Part shown: positions 26,472 through 32,406 of the stretch, in pieces
How the letters are laid out: each line of letters starts with the position of its first letter
Numbering within the stretch: the stretch's first letter is position 1
Origin: Stephanodiscus triporus
Lineage: Eukaryota > Bacillariophyta > Thalassiosirophyceae > Thalassiosirales > Thalassiosiraceae
Length of the DNA stretch: 32,406 nucleotides
Reading direction: 5' to 3'
NCBI GenBank assembly: GCA_036939755.1
Contig: JALLAZ010000004.1
Coordinates: 1-32,406, forward strand
Made by a program: the position numbers and the translations under genes
The notes under the pieces: model-generated
What the model was told of the DNA's origin: nothing
Seen by the model: only the letters and a program-made list of their open reading frames with translations
Database searches by the model: none

Positions 26472-27329
26472 ATGATGAACTTGGCATCATACCGCACCCT
26501 TTTCTTTTGCCACGCTCCTCGCCAGTGGTTGCGCGTTGATCGATATAGCTCCGGAGTGCATGGAGCAATGATTGCAGAGCTGCGACCTGCGAAGATATTT
26601 GCCTGCCTCGTCGATGCAGAGAACTCACAGCCATCCAAGCTTGCTGCCGTCGTGACCAAGCTGAATGGATACGGACAAGTAATCGTGCGCCGACTTTACG
26701 GAGACTTTTCGAGACAGGATCTGCACCCGTGGAAAACAGTTTCCAATGAGCTGTCATTTCGGCCGCACATTCAGTTTGCTATTATAAGTGGCAAGTGCTC
26801 ATCGGACATGGCGATGGCGATGGATGCCATCAGTCTCTTGCACGATGATAAGATTGATGTCGAAGGATTCGCGTTGGTCTCTTCTGACAGAAATTTCACT
26901 CCACTGGCGTCCAAGCTTCGCGAGTCTGGAAAGGACGTCATAGGCTTCGGTCTCCGAAGGACTCCAGACCCTTTCGTAAAGGCCTGCTCAAAGTTCTTTT
27001 ACTTGGAGGATCTGAGGAATGACGCATCGGACTCTGATTTTCCTGAAGATTCTGGCTCGATCTCAGAGCTGGTGGTGGAGCTGCACACAGCGCTGACTGA
27101 GTGCCAAAAGAGTAACCGCCGTGCAGTGCGTGATGAGGGCTGGGTAGACATCCAATTCCTGCATCATATGCTTAGGCTCGGCAATCCCTCGTGGGACCCA
27201 TGCAATTACGGCATGTCAAAGAGGAAAGGGTATGGAGGACTGCTTGAACGCCCTGATGTCCAGCAATACTTCGAGCTGAAAAAGGTGAATCGTATCATAT
27301 TCTTGCGGGCAAGAAGCAGACCGTTGTGA
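26472..27329 (+). CDS. NYN-domain RNase-like protein with OST-HTH/LOTUS-like domain, intact copy B2
   Basis: A 285-residue single-exon protein. The NYN (PIN-like) domain covers about 40-182: KIFACLVDAEN with Asp49, VRRLYGDFS at 72-80, FAIISGKCSSDMAMAMDA at 102-119 with Asp112 and Asp118, VSSDRNFTPLASKLRESG with Asp139, and VIGFGLRRTPDPFVKACSKF. Bacterial relatives typically have SSDxDF, so Asn141 replaces a usual Asp. Residues about 195-280 resemble an OST-HTH/LOTUS RNA-binding domain (LVVELHTALTECQ, GWVDIQFLHHMLRL, KGYGGLLERPDVQQYFEL). NYN proteins are metal-dependent RNases or RNA-binding relatives; the target is unknown. The start is chosen because copy B1 has an in-frame TAA just upstream of the same ATGATG; here the frame is open back to an ATG at 26205. 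Intronless, less GC-rich than flanking genes, tail to tail (111 bases) with the next gene. Bacterial-type architecture suggests possible transfer. Confidence 0.83.
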   Translation: MMNLASYRTLFFCHAPRQWLRVDRYSSGVHGAMIAELRPAKIFACLVDAENSQPSKLAAVVTKLNGYGQVIVRRLYGDFSRQDLHPWKTVSNELSFRPHIQFAIISGKCSSDMAMAMDAISLLHDDKIDVEGFALVSSDRNFTPLASKLRESGKDVIGFGLRRTPDPFVKACSKFFYLEDLRNDASDSDFPEDSGSISELVVELHTALTECQKSNRRAVRDEGWVDIQFLHHMLRLGNPSWDPCNYGMSKRKGYGGLLERPDVQQYFELKKVNRIIFLRARSRPL

Positions 27330-27330
27330 C
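26797..27330 (+). repeat. 534-base direct repeat, copy 2 (identical to 24756-25289)
   Basis: Identical partner of the first copy. It covers residues 109 to the stop of the intact NYN gene. Homology to the other unit continues upstream to 26375 but at visibly lower identity. Confidence 0.93.
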
Positions 27331-27440
27331 TCTCATGCTCAATTGTTCGTCGGGCAAAAGATAGCCATAAATTGATTTAGTTGAATAGATTAATCTTATA
27401 TTCACTCCAATCGAATGTTCATCACGAATTGATTGCCCAA

Positions 27441-30214
27441 TCACTGTGCGACAACCAAAGGAAAGTACTCTCCTTTCTCCTCGGCGAGGTGCATCTTGAG
27501 GGTGTGGACGAATGCACTTTTCGTCTTGAAGTTAAGCTTCCCCTGTAGTCTTCTAATGCATAATTCAGATCGTTGGACTGTCCCCTCGACCTTGCAAACA
27601 AAATCTTCCAGCATCTGCAACAGTCAATACACAAATGTGAGTGAAAAGGCGAAATGAGTAGGAGAAGGATCTACAGTAATGTGCAGACCGCAAGTTGGGA
27701 GCGACTCACGGTTATCAGGTCTCGAACCACCCTAAGCTGGACAAAATGTCCATTTTCGGAACTCTCGTGAAGGTTGAGTTTGTAGAAGGTGCTGGCCATG
27801 GCCTCCACGGCCGCCCAACCTCCAGAGGCATCGATGTGCTCCCTAACTGCCGAGCAATTGAGCAGATCATGAACAAACTTGCATGCCCTCGCGCCGAAGA
27901 GGAACGCACGCGCTTCCGTGACATCCATCACGAGGCTCTCAAAGGTGAATTTATCCATTCGCTTCAAGTCGTCCCTCGACATCGAATGCACTCGTGCGGA
28001 TGCCTCCCTCGCGAAGAATACAGGCATGTCTTGGACACCGCGCTCGAAGGTCTCGGTTTGGAAAGTTGCCAGCTCGTGAACCTTCTCCAATGCAAAGTTC
28101 AAGATGGACGAAATCGACCGATCGTCAACCGCCCTGCCCCAACGCTCTGCGCATTTGTCGACATTGAAATCCACCGCATTCGCAGGGATAGAGTTGAGCG
28201 ATTCCCTCAAATGGTATCGAATCGTCCTCCCGATGAAGTCATTCAGCCGATATCTCACGCCGGCGTGCTCGCCGCAGGGTCGGTCGTCGCGTCGCGACGC
28301 GAGGAAGCGCTTGACGTCATTCAACTCGTCCGCGTAATGATCCATGCCCTTACGAAACCTGGCGCTCGGAAAATACCCGACCATCGTCCCGGCACAGGCG
28401 TCGCAGGCGTCGATGCGCGAACTCATGCGGCGAAGGCATCGGATCGCGACGTCCAAATAATGCACGGGCCTCGTAAGCTCGAGGGCGCTTCGCAAGACGA
28501 CCTCCAGAGCCTCGACGCTCGGTCCGAGGTCACCGCCGCCCTGTCCGACCACGGCGCCGACGGCGGTCGTCGTCGACGAGTAGTCGAATCCGCTGAAGCA
28601 TACCCTCTTGTTGATGAATAACACCTCGCCTTCGTCCTTGCTCGACAGGGAGACGATCTCGGCATCGACGAGCGACGCGAAGAACTTTAGTAGAGGGGAG
28701 AAGTTCGCCTGATCGTCGTACACGGCGCTCATCGCTGCGAATATCCTCGCCGAGACGCACGGGTAACGATGGACCTGCCTCATCTTGTCGGGGAAGAGAA
28801 CCTCCATCCGTTCCTCGATGATGACGCTCGTGAGACGATCCAAGTTGCGCATCGCGGCCTCCGCCGAATCATCCTCCGCCCCCACGAACTCCTCGTCAAT
28901 TGCGCCTTCACCATCATCGTCGTGTCGACGACCCTCCTTCGATCTTCCGTCGCCGTCATCGCCGTCGAGCGTTCGCGATATCCGTTCGAACATCGCGTCG
29001 ACATCTACCTCCACGCTACCGGCCTTCGGCGTTACGTATTCGCGATCGTCGACGCCGTTCGCGTCGTTCGACGCCGACGCCTCGGTCGCGACGACGCCGT
29101 CGTCGACGAGGACGCTCAAACCCGTCGTTCGCCTCGCGCCAACGGCGAGGCCGCGTCGTCCACTGGACAGGTCGAAGGTGTCCCTCCTCCTCCTCCTCCT
29201 CCTCCTACCGTTGTCGGATCTCGATGATGATGTCCTCTTCCTCGTAGTCGGGGTCGGAATGCCGTTCGTCTCATTCTCTTCTCCTCCGGTCGTCGCGGAT
29301 GGGGGGGAGGAGGAGGACCGAGTTCCCTTCCGTCCCGACGAGAGCGGTCGTCGGACCTTTGGGTGGTCGACACGACGATCGTCGTCCTCCGGGGTCGATC
29401 TTCCGGCGGCGACGACGACATCGACATCGACGACTGCCGCCGCCGCGTCGAGCGCGATCTCCTCCAGGGCCCGGGAGAGCTCCGCCCGGCCACCCTCGCT
29501 CATGCCTATCCGGAACGACGACGACGACGAGGGCGTCGACCTCCTCGTCCTATCCGCCCCCGCCGCCCCGTCGAACGTCGCGTCGGATTCCGCATCCGCG
29601 CTCGTGGGGCGGCGGGGGGATGACGGTGTCTCGTGCGCGGCTTCCTCGATCGCTATCTCGGCCAATACGGCATCGAGAGGAGCGGCGCACAGGGCGAACT
29701 CCGTCCGAATGCGCTCGATCGCCGCGTCGCCCGAATGCGGGCATTTCATCTCATCGGATGGCGCGCTAGTGGCCAACGTCTGTGCGCGTCTGGCCGCGCG
29801 ATCCCGACCGGCGGCGTCGGCGGCGTCTTCTTCCTCCCGCCCCGTCCCGACGGCGAGGTCGCGTCGTCTCGCGGACAGGTCGAAGGCGTCCCGCCTCATC
29901 CTCCTCTTCTTTTCGTATCGCGACGTCGTCGTACGGCCGATAACGTTCGACTCGTTTTCCTCCGTGGCCGCGGGAGAGGAGTAGGAGGGGGAGGAGGAGG
30001 AACGCTTTCCGGTCCGGCCCCCCGACGACGTCAGCGCCGCTTGGCGGCCGCCCTCCTCCTCCTCCCCGGCGGACGGATCATCATCGCGGGCGGTCTCGGC
30101 GGCGGTAGACCTCCTCGCCGCCACGAGACGGAGGCTGCGACGTCGACGTCCCGTGGATACGAACGACGTCGTCGGATGCGACGCGCGTCGAGGCTTCGAT
30201 GGGTCGGCTCTCAT
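27441..30214 (-). CDS. Large hypothetical protein, two exons, disordered N-half and helical C-half
   Basis: Exons 30214-27710 and 27614-27441 join to 892 residues across a 95-base intron (GTGAGT...CAG). The join gives VVRDLIT/MLEDFVCKVEGT and a helical, charged tail ending LVVAQ. I do not recognise the family. Residues 1-450 are low complexity and Arg/Ser/Asp-rich, with an internal duplication: about 62-126 (RSSSSP...EENESN...MRRDAFDLSARRRDLAVG) recurs at about 291-362 (RSSSSP...EENETN...RRDTFDLSSGRRGLAVG). Residues about 455-892 look folded and mainly helical: LTSVIIEERMEVLFPDKMRQ, YPCVSARIFAAM, YLDVAIRCLRRM, FIGRTIRYHLRESL and SILNFALEKVHELATF. A pair of Cys (CDACAG) is not a full zinc site. 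No signal peptide. Basic N-terminal runs could be nuclear signals. The long plus-strand frame at 28785-29984 is an antisense shadow. Confidence 0.75.
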
Positions 30215-30341
30215 CTGTTGCTCTTTTTTTTCTTATCTTTTTTACATCGTGAGAGAGCAGGCATCGATCGCATGCACACACACACATCCAACGAGAGAGA
30301 GATGTGTGAAAAACGCGAGAAAGTTGGCGCAACGGTTTTGG

Positions 30342-30437
30342 GGGGCGGGAAGGGGGGGTTGCGGGAATCGCCAGGAATTGCGCTATCGTACGGTAGAGAG
30401 ATGATGATGGGTTTCGACTTTTCTTAAATTCAAATGC
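30342..30437 (+). repeat. Dispersed direct repeat, copy 1
   Basis: Matches 31227-31310: a GGGGCGGG-type G-rich start, GCGGGAA, GGAATTGCGCTA, GATGATGATGGGTTT and CAAATGC, with several substitutions and small gaps. It lies about 130 bases upstream of the large orphan's start codon. Confidence 0.8.
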
Positions 30438-31226
30438 GCGGAAATCCTCCTCATAAAGCTATCTAGGTGCCCCACCATGGTAGTAATTTCCGCCGAAATA
30501 TGCAGTCTTGTACAGCGTCAAGAATCGGACCCCCCCATTCAAAATCCGCTTGGACTTAAGCTGCCACCATTATCATGCGGAATGACCCTGGCCGCTCGGG
30601 TGTCAGTGAGTGTCGCCTTTCCGGTTGTGCTGAGTCCCACATTGGGTGCACGCTACTAACACCAGCATAATATCGCGCAGTAGTTGACCGCTGCGCCGCC
30701 CATGTTCCGACTGCCTTCCTCATCGTGGCCACCGGAACCGAGCTACATGACGATGATGCCAATGGGTCCATAGGACGAACCTCTTGTGTTGGAACCGCCG
30801 GAAACGGCCCATACGCGGCTGTGACTGGGGCATCGTCGTCTCAACCAAGTCGTCGTCGTCGACATGTTGTACACACCATAGCATAATAGTCTAATTAATA
30901 TTATTACAGATAATATTATATTCTAGTTTTAAAACAATGTAGACTTGTGGCGAAGCATGTTGGCTGATTGTTGTGGCTGTGCGGTGGCATGCTGGGGGGG
31001 GGGGCGCCATGGCGGCCGTATGCTGGGACGATGGCGGCGGCCATGGTTGGGGTGTGTGTTTCTGCTAACTTTACCTAGAGCTAGAGGCGCATCGTACTTT
31101 GGCATAGTTGCCTACTTTTAGATCTCCCAAAAAGGGAGGCCATTTTTCTCATAGGTGCCAGGGTAGTGCCTGGTGAGTACCCTAGTTACACGTCAGTCTC
31201 TACCTAGCAGGTACACAGATATGGGT

Positions 31227-31310
31227 GGGGCGGGTTGGGGGGGATAGCGGGAACAATCACCGGGAATTGCGCTACAGATAGATGATGATGGGTTTTGACT
31301 TCTCAAATGC
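31227..31310 (+). repeat. Dispersed direct repeat, copy 2
   Basis: Partner of 30342-30437, same orientation, about 885 bases away and slightly shorter. No gene is attached to this copy, so it may be a duplicated promoter fragment or a short interspersed repeat. Confidence 0.8.
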
Positions 31311-31336
31311 CACCCACCATTTTTGAGTGATAGTAT

Positions 31337-31369
31337 GGTACCAGAGTTTGTTTCTACTACTCTAGTACC
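31337..31369. repeat. Inverted repeat with 11-base arms
   Basis: GGTACCAGAGT at 31337-31347 pairs with ACTCTAGTACC at 31359-31369 with one mismatch and an 11-base loop. It lies just after the second dispersed repeat in AT-rich DNA. It could be a fold-back remnant of a small mobile element. Confidence 0.6.
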
Positions 31370-31504
31370 AGGGTCTTTTTAGAGTACATAACAAGTATCT
31401 ACCTAAAAAAATACTAGAGTATGTATTGTAGTTACATACAACAGATATTACGTTGCATAGTTGAGCAAGTAACAATAGGATAGGAAATCATTGTAGGGAA
31501 GGCA

Positions 31505-31570
31505 TTTTGAAGGATGAGAACAAAATTGAATTGATGGTTTTGAAGGATGAGAGCAAAATTGAATTAATGG
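31505..31570 (+). repeat. Two-copy 33-base tandem duplication
   Basis: TTTTGAAGGATGAGAACAAA... at 31505-31537 is followed directly by a second copy at 31538-31570 differing at two positions. The unit is a multiple of three, but no reading frame of note runs through it. Confidence 0.85.
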
Positions 31571-32406
31571 ACTGGAGGAGAACCGCTTAGTAACAGGTGA
31601 TGGACGAAGACAACATCAGAGCAGGACCAGTGCCAGTGACTGGGAGAGTGCTCAGCGTAGCTCCACCACCTAGACAATGCATAAGTTGACTTTTGCATTC
31701 ACAGCTAGGTAGAAATGGACAAAGGAACACTCCTTGCTCTCTGACGAGAGAGGTAAGGCAAGAAGTATTGGTACTAATTGATTGAAAGCAAGCATTAGGG
31801 GGAATGAAGATGGAGACAGCACCAGTAGAAAGAGTGATGTGGTGCTCTTCCGATAGAGAGAGACCATGAAGAGCTCACTTTGGATTATAACTGAGAGTCC
31901 AGTGTTAAAGTTGTCGTGTTACATAACTATTCTCAAGAAACAAGAACAACCACCACTTCAGATTGGTAAAATTTAGTAGTTCGAACGAAGCAGGGGTCAT
32001 AGTCATTGTTGACGTTTGCATTTGGATCCACGTCCACAAGAGAAAAGGGCTTGCAAAGAAGAGAGACAGTTCATTTCTTTACCTCTCTACATACCTTCCC
32101 TGCCCCTGTCATCACTACAGTCGTGCTACAATTTGTGGGACCCCCTGTGTACTGCTCTTTGAAGGTCCCACTAACTGTGAGGTCCTACTAACTGAAACGG
32201 CCTTGCTATGTCACTATGTATATTTGTACCATACTTATGTATATACAGTACCATATTATCATTAGAGGTCAGTCTCGCTGCGAGACCTTGCGAGATGAGT
32301 CCCTGATTTTTCTCACAATTCCCCTCCTTAGACAGCTTAGCAGCTATGGTCTCTCAGGGGATATCACTGTTTAAGGAGCTTCTTTGCAGGTTGGTAACTT
32401 CACCAA

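Larger units (their letters stand above)
30215..32406. other. Promoter of the large orphan, then repeat-bearing gene-poor DNA
   Basis: The first 200 bases are the upstream region of the minus-strand orphan, with CACACACACACAT near 30275. From about 30440 on no gene is supported. A minus-strand frame ends at about 30460 with AYFGGNYYHGGAPR and a stop but is broken upstream by a stop, so it may be a decayed exon; other short frames lack domains. The block from 30860 is AT-rich, with small inverted repeats (TAATATTA twice at 30896-30918; GTCTCG/CGAGAC at 32272-32286) and the separately listed repeats. It may include mobile-element remnants, but no terminal repeats or enzyme motifs were seen. The window ends inside it. 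Confidence 0.4.

Noticed and set aside
28785..29984. 399-codon plus-strand frame opposite the large orphan
   Set aside because: Ser/Arg/Ala-rich reverse reading of the disordered region. The minus-strand frame continues through a well-formed intron into a helical tail.
30460..30771. Small minus-strand gene in the gene-poor right end
   Set aside because: The two readable pieces are in different frames with a stop between them, no splice sites of quality join them, and no domain is recognised.
32272..32286. GTCTCG-CTG-CGAGAC hairpin as a tRNA or terminator
   Set aside because: Only one 6-base stem with a 3-base loop; no cloverleaf arms around it, and hairpin terminators are not expected in a eukaryotic nuclear genome.

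Overview
The window reads as nuclear DNA of a diatom, most likely a centric one. Genes are small and compact, with zero to three introns of about 77-198 bases that start GTGAGT, GTAAG or GTATGT and end in AG. At least two products carry a secretory signal peptide followed by an A/F or G/F transit-peptide start, as in secondary red plastids. The rest (a PsbP-like lumen protein, a RIB7-type reductase, CSA/ERCC8, a U-box ligase, a SET methyltransferase) is ordinary for a photosynthetic eukaryote. The genus cannot be fixed from the sequence alone. All exon joins below were made by eye from frame continuity and splice consensus.

Layout. 81-1013 (+) PsbP-like plastid protein. 1318-2448 (-) Golgi-type sulfotransferase. 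2449-4516 gene-poor, AT-richer DNA. 4517-6595 (-) four-exon RluA-type pseudouridine synthase, head to head with 6894-8258 (+) a RIB7/RibD-C reductase. 8758-12153 (-) a diflavin reductase resembling methionine synthase reductase but with two complete flavodoxin domains, head to head with 12670-14060 (+) a SET-domain methyltransferase. 14254-16492 (-) a C2 plus U-box protein, head to head with 16832-17674 (+) a CS-domain (CacyBP-like) protein. 17973-19772 (-) a plastid DUF4336 protein, head to head with 20094-21626 (+) an Asp-rich orphan. 21984-23909 (-) the CSA/ERCC8 WD40 protein, head to head with an NYN/OST-HTH RNase-like gene. 27441-30214 (-) a large two-exon orphan. 30215-32406 is promoter followed by repeat-bearing DNA with no gene I can support.

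The most unusual stretch is 23874-27330. The ERCC8/NYN divergent promoter (A) and the NYN gene (B) occur twice in the order A1-B1-A2-B2. B1 is broken by a net 125-base deletion and B2 is intact, yet their last 534 bases are identical while their 5' parts have diverged, which points to recent gene conversion or a very recent duplication. A2 keeps only the promoter and about a dozen ERCC8 codons.

Functional links. From 4517 onward, genes alternate strand and form five head-to-head pairs over about 0.3-0.65 kb. One pair joins a pseudouridine synthase to a riboflavin-pathway reductase, two activities that fungi combine in the Rib2/Rib7 route. The next gene is a flavin-rich reductase that would use the pathway's end products. 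That metabolic link is inference only. Base composition is mosaic: very GC-rich blocks with CGT/GAC triplet runs and many spurious antisense reading frames alternate with more balanced DNA.
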